A stretch of DNA of 14,077 nt from Hyphomonadaceae bacterium (GTDB lineage Bacteria > Pseudomonadota > Alphaproteobacteria > Caulobacterales > Hyphomonadaceae), in NCBI GenBank assembly GCA_030696545.1, contig JAUYSA010000245.1, positions 1-14,077 on the forward strand. Direction: 5' to 3'. The notes beneath the pieces were generated by a model. It saw nothing but the letters and a program-made list of their open reading frames with translations, searched no databases and had not been told where the DNA came from. Each line of letters starts with the position of its first letter. The first letter of the stretch is position 1. Both the position numbers and the translations under genes were made by a program. This document shows positions 5,166-12,338 of this stretch, in pieces.

Positions 5166-6170
5166 ATGCGGACATTCGGCAATGTCATCGAAGCGATCGG
5201 GCGCACACCTCTGATCAAGCTGAGGAAAGCTTCGGAGCTGGCCGGGGCCAACATCTATGGCAAGGCGGAGTTCCTGAACCCCGGACAGTCGGTGAAGGAC
5301 CGGGCGGCGCTGGGCATGATCCGCGACGCCGAGAAATCGGGCCGGCTGCAGCCCGGCGGTGTGATCGTCGAGGGTACGGCGGGAAACACCGGCATTGGCC
5401 TTGCGGTGGTCGGGAATGCGCTGGGCTATCGCACGGTCATCGTGATGCCGCGTACGCAGAGCCAGGAGAAGAAGGACGCGGTTCGCTCTCTTGGCGCGAA
5501 GCTGGTCGAGGTAGATGCCGTCCCCTACGCCAACCCCAACCATTACGTGAAGTATTCGCAGCGCCTGGCCGAAGAGATGGCCAAGACGGAGCCGAAGGGC
5601 GCGATCTGGGCCAACCAGTTCGACAACGTCGCCAACCGCAACGCACACTATGAAACGACCGGGCCGGAGATCTGGGAACAGACGGACGGCAAGGTGGATG
5701 GCTTCATCTGCTCGGTCGGCTCGGGCGGCACGCTGGGCGGCGTTTCGATGGCGCTCAAGGAGCGCAACAAGAAGGTTCAAATCGGCCTCGCCGATCCGGG
5801 CGGCGCTTCGCTTTTCTCCTACTACAAAACCGGCGAGCTCAAGTCGGAGGGCACGTCGATCACGGAAGGCATCGGCCAGTCGCGGATCACGGCGAATCTG
5901 GAGGGCATTGAGGTGGATGACGCCTGGCGCATCGACGACGCGGATGCGCTGCGTGTGCTTTTCGACCTGACGCGGAACGAGGGCATGTGCCTTGGCGGAT
6001 CTGCCGGTGTGAACATTGTGGGGGCGATCCAGCTTGCGAAGAAGCTCGGGCCTGGGTCCACCGTGGTGACCATTCTCTGCGATTACGGGACGCGTTACCT
6101 GTCGAAGCTCTACAATGGCGCTTTCCTGAAAGAGAAAGGCCTGCCGACGCCGGACTGGTATGAAAGCTAG
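5166..6170 (+). CDS. cysK: cysteine synthase A-type PLP enzyme
   Basis: This PLP enzyme should make L-cysteine from O-acetylserine and sulfide. The 334-residue product carries the fold-type II signature: IGRTPLIKL at 11-19, PGQSVKDRAA with Lys44 as the predicted PLP lysine, the substrate-binding loop EGTAGNTGIGLA, the glycine-rich phosphate cup SVGSGGTLGG, and GGSAGVNIVGA near the C-terminus. The usual CysK loop NPSGSVKDR reads NPGQSVKDR, a variant I associate with alphaproteobacterial homologues. A cystathionine beta-synthase-like or other beta-replacement activity cannot be excluded. The ATG has AAGGGG 5 bases upstream. The gene is divergent from the cupin pair and ends 23 bases before the convergent small membrane protein gene. 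Confidence 0.92.
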   Translation: MRTFGNVIEAIGRTPLIKLRKASELAGANIYGKAEFLNPGQSVKDRAALGMIRDAEKSGRLQPGGVIVEGTAGNTGIGLAVVGNALGYRTVIVMPRTQSQEKKDAVRSLGAKLVEVDAVPYANPNHYVKYSQRLAEEMAKTEPKGAIWANQFDNVANRNAHYETTGPEIWEQTDGKVDGFICSVGSGGTLGGVSMALKERNKKVQIGLADPGGASLFSYYKTGELKSEGTSITEGIGQSRITANLEGIEVDDAWRIDDADALRVLFDLTRNEGMCLGGSAGVNIVGAIQLAKKLGPGSTVVTILCDYGTRYLSKLYNGAFLKEKGLPTPDWYES

Positions 6171-6193
6171 GCTGTCGTGAAACCCTGGGCGCG

Positions 6194-6451
6194 TCAGCCC
6201 ATCAGGCGGGTGGCCAGATAGCTGATGCCAGCCCAGAACGATCCGCAGAAGATCGCTACGGCCAGCGTGACTTTCCACGGCGCCCATTTCGGATCGTCAG
6301 CATACGGATCGGGGGCCGCGTCGGCATCGACATGGAAGGTCTCGCCAAGGCGCGGGCCGTCCATATCGCTCGCGCGATTGACCGGAGAGTCCCAACCCCT
6401 GCGGGGCGCGCCCAACTTACCACCGGGCGGAATTGCGGATACGTGGCTCAT
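6194..6451 (-). CDS. small single-span membrane protein, unknown
   Basis: An 85-residue protein with a polar, proline- and aspartate-rich N-terminal part (about 1-55) and one C-terminal transmembrane helix, WKVTLAVAIFCGSFWAGISY, near residues 59-80, followed by a short tail with one Arg. It resembles a tail-anchored inner-membrane protein; I recognise no family. The start at 6451 has GGAG 4 bases upstream, which favours it over the longer frame to 6538. It is convergent with cysK. The tandem hairpins at 6590-6648 lie upstream of it. Confidence 0.65.
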   Translation of the reverse strand: MSHVSAIPPGGKLGAPRRGWDSPVNRASDMDGPRLGETFHVDADAAPDPYADDPKWAPWKVTLAVAIFCGSFWAGISYLATRLMG

Positions 6452-6589
6452 GTTGCTCCGCCAGCTTATCAGGCCACTGTTGGGCTTGCCCCTTAACAAT
6501 CCTTCAATCGCGGGAGCGGCATGGAGACAAAGCAACATATTCCCTCCCTACCCGCGGCGACTGGCCGAACTGGCTAAAGGAGGAACACG

Positions 6590-6648
6590 CGGGAACCGAA
6601 ACGGGTTCCCGGATACTTAACAAATGTTACTTGTTAGGCAAGTATCCG
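6590..6648 (-). terminator. two tandem hairpins after the sugar transferase gene
   Basis: CGGGAACC-GAAACG-GGTTCCCG (6590-6611) is an 8-base stem. CGGATACTT (6610-6618) pairs with AAGTATCCG (6640-6648), enclosing a second stem AACAA/TTGTT (6619-6623 with 6631-6635). The outermost two bases of each hairpin overlap, so they stack or compete. They lie 22 bases after the sugar transferase stop on the minus strand, and the distal hairpin is followed by CGTGTTCCTCCTTT, moderately T-rich. A terminator is the simplest reading, but neither has a clean T run. The rest of 6452-6669 shows no gene. Confidence 0.45.
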
Positions 6649-6669
6649 CGCGGCGGCTCGCCTGTGAGG

Positions 6670-7362
6670 CTAGTAAGCGCCGAGACCCAGCAGCACGACC
6701 GGGATCGCCATGAACATGATCTTGACGTCCTGCCAGATCGACCAGGTCTTCACGTACTGCACGTCGTAGGCGATCCGCTCGGGATAGGTGAGCTTGTTGC
6801 GGCCTTTGACCTGCCACAGGCCGAGAACGCCAGGGCGCACGGCGGTGTAATAGGGATATTCTTGCCCGTAGCGGTGGATTTCACCGGACGTGACCGGGCG
6901 CGGCCCGATAACCGACATCTCGCCACGAACGATGTTCAGCAGCTGCGGAAGCTCGTCCAGGCTGGATTTGCGGAGGAAGCGGCCCAGCACGGTGACGCGC
7001 GGGTCGCGCTTGAGTTTCTGGAATTTGGCCCACTCGGCAGCAGCTTCGGCATCGGTCGCCAGCAGATTGTCCAGGCGTTCCTGAGCGTCGATGCGCATTG
7101 TGCGGAATTTGTACACGGTAAACGTGCGGCCATCGCGGCCGACGCGAAGCTGGCTGAACAGGGCCGGGCCCGGATCAAAGATTTTCAGCAGGGCATAAAT
7201 GCCGAGCAGAACCGGAGACACGAAGGTCAACACGGTGAACGCCATCACCAGATCCATCGCGCGCTTCACCGCGCTGCTGTGGACCCTGTAGATGCCGCCG
7301 ACAGGAGGGCTGTCGGCCCATGCGACGAGGCGTTCAGCCTCTACGCCGCTACCATTCTTCAT
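6670..7362 (-). CDS. undecaprenyl-phosphate sugar phosphotransferase (polysaccharide initiation)
   Basis: This monotopic phosphoglycosyl transferase should place the first sugar phosphate on undecaprenyl phosphate to start exopolysaccharide synthesis. The 230-residue product has the short catalytic form of the WbaP/PglC superfamily: KRAMD at 33-37, a re-entrant membrane helix at about 38-59 with the Ser49-Pro50 kink, DPGPALFSQLRVGRDG at 63-78, YKFRTM at 84-89, the catalytic Asp136-Glu137 dyad in DELPQLLN, SVIGPRPV, and RPGVLGLWQVKGRN. It lacks the N-terminal membrane bundle of full-length WbaP. The sugar cannot be told. The ATG at 7362 has GAGGG 10 bases upstream. It is related to PssY/HfsE proteins of Caulobacter holdfast synthesis. 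The related wzc-like and barrel genes lie 2.6 kb away, beyond the sulfur pair. Confidence 0.92.
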   Translation of the reverse strand: MKNGSGVEAERLVAWADSPPVGGIYRVHSSAVKRAMDLVMAFTVLTFVSPVLLGIYALLKIFDPGPALFSQLRVGRDGRTFTVYKFRTMRIDAQERLDNLLATDAEAAAEWAKFQKLKRDPRVTVLGRFLRKSSLDELPQLLNIVRGEMSVIGPRPVTSGEIHRYGQEYPYYTAVRPGVLGLWQVKGRNKLTYPERIAYDVQYVKTWSIWQDVKIMFMAIPVVLLGLGAY

Positions 7363-7377
7363 AACACCAACACCCTC

Positions 7378-7396
7378 GATCGGAGAGACTCCGATC
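7378..7396 (-). repeat. perfect hairpin in the sugar transferase leader
   Basis: GATCGGAG-AGA-CTCCGATC is a perfect 8-base inverted repeat directly abutting the gene's GAGGG ribosome site (7373-7377). It could be an operator or an RNA hairpin affecting ribosome access. Confidence 0.5.
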
Positions 7397-7891
7397 ACCC
7401 ATACGCAATACCCGGACCAGCAATGCCGGCCGGATTCCCACCCCGTCCCTTCCTCCAAGGTCCGGACCTAAAGGTGCCGTCATGCGCCGGAATGCCTGCC
7501 ATCATCCCCAAGCAGGCGAGTTGTCCGGCCCCTCTTCCCGAGTCGCGAGAAGTAACAGCCCGTTAACGAACAGAACTCCTATATTGCACCGCAAACAACC
7601 CACTTCGCCCAATGAGCGAGTGTCGAATTGTCCGTTCATTTGCTGGGGTTTTCGCGTCATAGGCGTGTCACGTTTCCGGACACTCGTGATGAGAACTGTT
7701 GCGCCGCACAAACGATTAGCTGGACGCAAATTAACCATGCCGCCGGGCGTCATGGCGCTCATTCCTGCCTGCTGAGACAGCAGCGCGACCACTTGTTAGG
7801 TAAATCTCTCCCCTGCTTTACCTTGCCCGTTTTTCCGGGTCTGGCTAGTTGAACCGCCCTGTCACCCTCAAGCCAACGGAGTAGGCGCCAG
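7397..7891. other. long divergent intergenic region with several palindromes
   Basis: About 500 bases between divergent sugar transferase and sulfurtransferase genes show no convincing coding frame and are richer in A+T than the flanks. Palindromes present are AGGTCCGGACCT (7458-7469), CTGCTG-AGA-CAGCAG (7769-7783), GGTAAA-N12-TTTACC (7799-7822), and a distant pair CGAGTGTC (7617-7624) with GACACTCG (7679-7686). A good -10-like TATATT (7580-7585) lacks a matching -35 box. The region should contain both promoters; an sRNA cannot be excluded. Confidence 0.4.
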
Positions 7892-8755
7892 ATGGTCGCC
7901 CATTTCACACCGGAAAAGCCGGTAGTATCAGCCGAATGGCTGAGGTCACACCTCAACGCGCCCGATGTGCGCGTGCTCGACTGCAGCTGGTTCATGCCGG
8001 ATGCGCCGCAGACTGGCCGCCAGATCTATGACGCGCACCACATTCCGGGCGCGCGATTCTTCGACATAGACGACGTCTCAGATACCGACAGCTCCCTGCC
8101 CCACATGCTGCCCTCGCCCGAGAAGTTCTCCTCGCGCGTCCGCAGGCTTGGGCTTGGCGATGGTCATCGCGTGATCTGCTACGACCAGAACGGTTTCCTG
8201 GCTTCGGCGCGCGCGTGGTGGATGTTCCGCTCGATGGGGCATGGCGACGTCGCAGTGCTGGATGGAGGGTTCGACGCCTGGCGCGCAGCCGGCGGCGCGA
8301 TCGAGGATCTGCCGCCGCACTTCCAGGCCGACCGTCACTTCACCGTGCGTCCGCGCCGCGATCTTGTTCGCGATCTGACTCAGATGAAAACGACGATCGC
8401 ATCGCAAGGCGCGCAGGTTGTCGATGCTCGCTCGGCTCCGCGCTTTCGTGGCGAGGTAGAGGAGCCGCGCGCAGGCCTGCGCAAGGGGCACATCCCCGGA
8501 TCAATCAACGTTCACTATGCGCAGGTCATCGCAGCGGATGGACGGCTGAAGTCCGAACAGGAATTGAAGGCTGTGTTCAATGCAGCTGGCGTCGATCTGG
8601 GAAAGCCGATCATCAACACCTGCGGTTCGGGCGTGACGGCTTCGATCCTTGCCTTGGCGCAGTCGGTCGCCGGGCACGATGACTCCGCGGTCTATGACGG
8701 TTCGTGGAGCGAATGGGGAAAGCCGGAAAGCGAAACTCCGATCGAGACAGGTTGA
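7892..8755 (+). CDS. sseA: 3-mercaptopyruvate sulfurtransferase
   Basis: This enzyme moves sulfur from 3-mercaptopyruvate to thiols or cyanide through a cysteine persulfide. The 287-residue product has two tandem rhodanese domains: an inactive N-terminal one (about 10-135; YDAHHIPGARFFDID, LDGGFDAWRAAGG) and an active C-terminal one (about 165-285; VVDARSAPRF, KGHIPGSINVHY). The catalytic Cys244 lies in NTCGSGVTAS; the CGSGVTA loop marks the mercaptopyruvate type rather than the thiosulfate type (CRKGVTA). A GGAG lies 10 bases before the ATG. It is first of a tight pair: the metC-like ATG comes 4 bases after its stop. The pair suggests joint handling of sulfur from cysteine or cystathionine. 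Confidence 0.93.
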   Translation: MVAHFTPEKPVVSAEWLRSHLNAPDVRVLDCSWFMPDAPQTGRQIYDAHHIPGARFFDIDDVSDTDSSLPHMLPSPEKFSSRVRRLGLGDGHRVICYDQNGFLASARAWWMFRSMGHGDVAVLDGGFDAWRAAGGAIEDLPPHFQADRHFTVRPRRDLVRDLTQMKTTIASQGAQVVDARSAPRFRGEVEEPRAGLRKGHIPGSINVHYAQVIAADGRLKSEQELKAVFNAAGVDLGKPIINTCGSGVTASILALAQSVAGHDDSAVYDGSWSEWGKPESETPIETG

Positions 8756-8759
8756 GACG

Positions 8760-9941
8760 ATGGGCTCCGGCTCCGGCAAGAGCGGCGGCGGCAAGCGCCA
8801 TCTGGGCACGCGGCTGACCCACGCCGCGCGCGACCGCAAGCTGACGCAGAACGGCGTGAACCCTGTTGTGCAGCGCGCCTCCACCGTGCTGGTCGAAAGC
8901 GCATCGAAGCTTTTCGAGCCCGGCGGCTGGACTTATGGCCGGCATGGCACGGCGACGCATGAAGCGCTGCGGCAGGCGTTGATGGAGATCGAGGACGCCA
9001 AGCATTGTGCGCTGGTGGCGTCTGGCCTGATGGCCTGCACGGTTCCGTTCATCGCATTCGCAGAGACGGGCGCGCATGTTCTGGTGGGCGACAACACCTA
9101 TGGGCCGACGCGCCGCTTCTGTGACCGGACGCTGAGCCGTTGGGGCTGCGAGACCGAGTATTTCGACACTACGATTGGCGGCGGCATCGAGAAGCTGATC
9201 CGCCCGACGACAAAGCTGATCTTCCTCGAAAGCCCGGGCTCGATGACGTTCGAGATTGCCGATGCGCCCGCGATTGCGGCGGCTGCCAAAGCGAAGAACG
9301 TCGTCACGGTGATGGACAATACGTGGAGCGGCGGCGTCTTTTACCGGCCGCTCTCGCTTGGCTTTGACGTATCGGTGCAGGCCAACACCAAATATGTCAG
9401 CGGCGGCGCCGATGTGCTGAACGGCGCGATCTTCACCAACGACGAAGCATTGATGGCCCGTCTGAAGGAAACGATTGCCGATCTGGGCAGCAACGTCTCT
9501 GCAGATGATGCTTATACGGTGCTGCGCGGGGCGCGTTCGCTTGCTCTGCGGATGGATCGCCACCAGGCGTCTGCGCTGGCGGTTGCGCGGTGGCTGAAAA
9601 CGCATCCAGCTATCCAGCGCGTGCTTCATCCGGCGCTTGAAGATGATCCGGGACACGCGCTGTGGAAGCGGGATTTTTCCGGCGCTTCGGGATTGTTCGG
9701 CATCGTGCTGAAGGCGTCTTCGACCCAGCAGACGCATGCTTTCCTTGATGCACTTGAACTGTTTGGCCTTGGCTTTTCGTATGGTGGCTTCGAGAGCCTT
9801 GCGATCCATTGCGATCCGCAGCTCAAGCGCTCAACGGTGAAGCTGGCTTATGGCGGGCCGTTGATCAGGCTTTCGATCGGCCTCGAAGATCCGGCGGATC
9901 TGATTGCCGATCTGGATCAAGCGTTGAAGCCGCTGGCCTGA
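8760..9941 (+). CDS. metC: cystathionine beta-lyase-like transsulfuration enzyme
   Basis: This 393-residue PLP enzyme of the Cys/Met metabolism family probably cleaves cystathionine to homocysteine, pyruvate and ammonia. Family marks are YGRHGTATHEALRQAL near 59-74 (Tyr59 and Arg61 reach PLP phosphate from the partner subunit), SGLMAC near 88-93, LESPGSMTFE near 156-165, DNTW with Asp186 on the PLP ring, and TKYVSGGADVLNG with Lys211 as the PLP lysine. The usual TKYxxGHSD stretch reads TKYVSGGAD, and the Ser normally three residues before the lysine is Ala208. Function is therefore probable rather than sure; cystathionine gamma-lyase or another beta-lyase are alternatives. The start at 8760 sits 4 bases after sseA, so they form an operon. 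A hairpin terminator follows. Confidence 0.88.
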   Translation: MGSGSGKSGGGKRHLGTRLTHAARDRKLTQNGVNPVVQRASTVLVESASKLFEPGGWTYGRHGTATHEALRQALMEIEDAKHCALVASGLMACTVPFIAFAETGAHVLVGDNTYGPTRRFCDRTLSRWGCETEYFDTTIGGGIEKLIRPTTKLIFLESPGSMTFEIADAPAIAAAAKAKNVVTVMDNTWSGGVFYRPLSLGFDVSVQANTKYVSGGADVLNGAIFTNDEALMARLKETIADLGSNVSADDAYTVLRGARSLALRMDRHQASALAVARWLKTHPAIQRVLHPALEDDPGHALWKRDFSGASGLFGIVLKASSTQQTHAFLDALELFGLGFSYGGFESLAIHCDPQLKRSTVKLAYGGPLIRLSIGLEDPADLIADLDQALKPLA

Positions 9942-9978
9942 AAAGAAAAGCGCCCCGCACCGTGACAGTGCAGAGCGC
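9941..9978 (-). terminator. strong intrinsic terminator of the wzc-like gene, between convergent genes
   Basis: The stem is GCGCCCCGCAC (9950-9960) with GTGCAGAGCGC (9968-9978), closed by a 7-base loop. On the minus strand the inner UCU/GGG segment pairs with two G-U pairs, giving an 11-base stem followed by TTTTCTTTT (9949-9941). It also lies right after the metC-like stop; on the plus strand it is followed only by CTCTTT, so it is mainly a minus-strand terminator. Confidence 0.75.
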
Positions 9979-9998
9979 CTCTTTGCCCCCCGGCAACT

Positions 9999-12293
9999 TT
10001 ACTTGTCGTGGTAGTATTTTGCGTACGCCTTGTAGTTCGCGCTTGTGTAAGCGTGGTGTGAGCGCTTGCGCAGGTCCACGAAGGTGAGCACGACGCCGGC
10101 CACGTTGGCGTGGAAGTCGCGCAGGATTTTCATTGTTTCGCGCAGCGTGCCGCGATGCGTCTTGCGCCAGCGCGTGGCGACGACAACCTGATCGACCTTC
10201 GATGTGACGACGCGCGTTTCCGCCATCAGCAGGATCGGTCCGGTGTCGATGATGATCAGGTCGTAGGTCTGCTGCAGCATGCTGAGCAAGGCGTCGAAGG
10301 CGCGGCTGCCGAACACGTCGCGTGGGGTGTGCTGGCGATCGGTGAGCGGCAGGATGTGCAGTCCGGTCTGTTCGTCGGTCTGGATTGCTTCTGCGAGGCG
10401 GGCTTCGCCGAAGAGGTATTCCAGAAGGCCGACGTCGGCCTTCACGCCGGAGACTTCGGTAAGCTGGCGGAGGCGGATGTCGCCATCGACCACGATCGTC
10501 TTGGTGCCGGACATGGCAGCCATGCGGCCGAGGCAGAAGGTCATGCTCGTCTTGCCTTCGCTGGGCAGCGAGGAGACCACGGCCACGGTCTTCGCAGCCT
10601 TGTCGATGTCAGCGAACATGATCGAGGCGCGCAGGTGCCTGTAGGCTTCGGCAAAGCCGGAGTGCGGCTTGTCGATCAGGTATTCAGCGGGCTTCACCCT
10701 CGCCTTCGTGAAATTGCCGGCAGCCGGCAAAAGCGGGATTTGGCCGATAAAGGGGACACCCGAAACAAGCTCCACGTCCTCGGGCGATGACATGTAATTG
10801 TCGAGCAACTCCATGATCACCGCTGCCAAGCCAGCCAGCGCCAGGCCAAGCATGAAGCCCAGCATGAGGTTCAAACGCGTGTTGGGGAAGCTGGGATAGG
10901 TCGGCACGGGTGAGTAGCTGTCGATTACGGCGTCAGCATCAGTGATGCCTTCGAGTTCGCCGGTTTCCTTGAAGCGGTTGTTGAATTCGTCAAACAGCGT
11001 ACGCGTCGCCTGGGCATCGCGCTCGAGCGCGGCCTGCTCAACACCAGCGCGGTTGTTGCCGGCAAGTTCGCCCTTGGCGCGGTTCAAGCTGCCCTGCAGG
11101 CTGTTCAGGCGCTCGCGTGAGATCAAGACTTCCTGTTCCAGCGACGACGCGATGCGCTGAAGCTCCGCCTCGATCTGCCGGTTGTTGTCGGCTTCTTCAG
11201 CCATGACTTTCTGATATTCCGGGTGGCGAATATCGTAGCGGCGGATGACATCTGCCTTGCGGGCCGAGAGAGTCGTCTGCTGATTGCGCAGGCTGGCGAT
11301 CGCGCCGGAGCTTTGTGCTTCCGCGATGGTTTCGATGCCGCGATTGGCGCGCATCTGCTCGTTCATGTTGCGCAGGCGGGCGCTCTTCGCGGCGTAGTCA
11401 GACTGCGCCTGCGTGAGTTCGGAGTTGATGTCGCGGATCGTCTGCTCGGTCAGCGTGGTGTCGCCTGTGCGAAGCAGGCCAGTGGACGCGCGATGTGCTT
11501 CCACCTTGCTTTCTGCTTCACGCAGCTCCTCGCGAAGGACAGCAAGGCGCTCGTTGAGCCACTCCTGCGCGCGCTTGGTTGCCTGGAATTTGGTTTCGAG
11601 CTGGTTGTCGAGATAGACTTCCGCGAGCGTGTTCGCGAGCGTTGCGGCCATCTTGGGATTGCCGCTCGTTGCATTGATCTCGATGATATAAGTGGGGCCA
11701 AGACGGTTGACGCCGATGCGGCCGCGTACGGCGTCAATTACACCATCCAGCTGAGCGCGTTCAGCCTCGATAGCTTCAGGTGAGCCTGGCAGGGGCGGCG
11801 GCGGAACAGCGACGTCGCTCCTGCCGAAAGGCAACAGTCCTTTGACGAAGCCTTTGACCTGGTCCATGCGGACGTCCCAGTCGCTGGGCGGCATCAGGCT
11901 CCAGTTGAACTCCGGGCTGTTGACGAGGTCGAGGCGCTTGACGACTTTCTCGATCAGCGTGCGGCTGCGCAGGATCTCGGCTTCGGTGTCGAGCATGCTG
12001 GAGCTGGACGGCAGGCCGGACAGAACGGCGCCGATATCGACGACGTTCTGGTCCTGCGTGTTGACGATGACGCGCGACGTGGCCGTGTAGGACGGCTTGA
12101 GCTGGGACGCGTGGATCGCGACCGCAGCGAAGGTGAGAACGAACACCGCGATCATCAGGCTCGCGCGGCGGCGCAGGGCGCGCACCACACGCTGAACGCT
12201 GATGACGTTCTCGCTTTCAAGCGGCGCCGACGGCAGAGGAGACGCGCCGCGCGGATAACCCGACGTTACATCGATGGGATAGACCTTGTTCAA
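9999..12293 (-). CDS. Wzc-like polysaccharide co-polymerase with tyrosine autokinase domain
   Basis: This inner-membrane protein controls chain length and export of a capsule or exopolysaccharide. The 764-residue order is classical. A Wzz domain has a first membrane helix at about 45-62, a periplasmic part with long coiled coils (about 230-420), a proline-rich segment VPTYPSFPNTRL at 463-474 and a second helix at about 475-496. A cytoplasmic BY-kinase domain follows: Walker A SSLPSEGKT with Lys581, Walker A' VVDGD at 601-605, Walker B IIIDT at 680-684. The C-terminal tail holds five tyrosines (749, 754, 757, 760, 761) for autophosphorylation. The start is a TTG with GGAG 8 bases upstream; no nearby ATG would keep the N-terminal region. 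It lies 45 bases after the barrel gene, probably one operon. No separate phosphatase is visible. Confidence 0.92.
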   Translation of the reverse strand: MNKVYPIDVTSGYPRGASPLPSAPLESENVISVQRVVRALRRRASLMIAVFVLTFAAVAIHASQLKPSYTATSRVIVNTQDQNVVDIGAVLSGLPSSSSMLDTEAEILRSRTLIEKVVKRLDLVNSPEFNWSLMPPSDWDVRMDQVKGFVKGLLPFGRSDVAVPPPPLPGSPEAIEAERAQLDGVIDAVRGRIGVNRLGPTYIIEINATSGNPKMAATLANTLAEVYLDNQLETKFQATKRAQEWLNERLAVLREELREAESKVEAHRASTGLLRTGDTTLTEQTIRDINSELTQAQSDYAAKSARLRNMNEQMRANRGIETIAEAQSSGAIASLRNQQTTLSARKADVIRRYDIRHPEYQKVMAEEADNNRQIEAELQRIASSLEQEVLISRERLNSLQGSLNRAKGELAGNNRAGVEQAALERDAQATRTLFDEFNNRFKETGELEGITDADAVIDSYSPVPTYPSFPNTRLNLMLGFMLGLALAGLAAVIMELLDNYMSSPEDVELVSGVPFIGQIPLLPAAGNFTKARVKPAEYLIDKPHSGFAEAYRHLRASIMFADIDKAAKTVAVVSSLPSEGKTSMTFCLGRMAAMSGTKTIVVDGDIRLRQLTEVSGVKADVGLLEYLFGEARLAEAIQTDEQTGLHILPLTDRQHTPRDVFGSRAFDALLSMLQQTYDLIIIDTGPILLMAETRVVTSKVDQVVVATRWRKTHRGTLRETMKILRDFHANVAGVVLTFVDLRKRSHHAYTSANYKAYAKYYHDK

Positions 12294-12338
12294 CGGTCTT
12301 GCTCCGGTTTGCTATCTACGCGGTCGTCTTGTCGCGAC

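Noticed and set aside
5070..6287. A 405-codon open frame on the minus strand across cysK
   Set aside because: It mirrors the third-position GC bias of cysK on the opposite strand, is rich in Arg/His/Ala without any family motif, and overlaps a well-supported gene.
6576..6583. AAAGGAGG, a perfect Shine-Dalgarno-like sequence on the plus strand
   Set aside because: No ATG, GTG or TTG lies at a usable distance and no open frame follows; the hairpin begins directly afterwards.
7793..7821. TTGTTA and CTTTAC at 17-base spacing as a promoter for sseA
   Set aside because: The -10 element is too poor, and the bases also form the GGTAAA/TTTACC inverted repeat.
7482..7852. Short open frames in the sseA upstream region
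   Set aside because: They are Arg/His/Pro-rich, overlap each other on both strands, lack ribosome sites and show no domain.
7793..7891. Possible SAM-responsive riboswitch before the sseA-metC pair
   Set aside because: I could not find the conserved cores of SAM-II or the SAH class in the leader.
8613..9809. A 398-codon open frame on the minus strand across sseA and metC
   Set aside because: It is antisense to two genes with intact catalytic motifs; its composition is typical of shadow frames and it has no recognisable domain.
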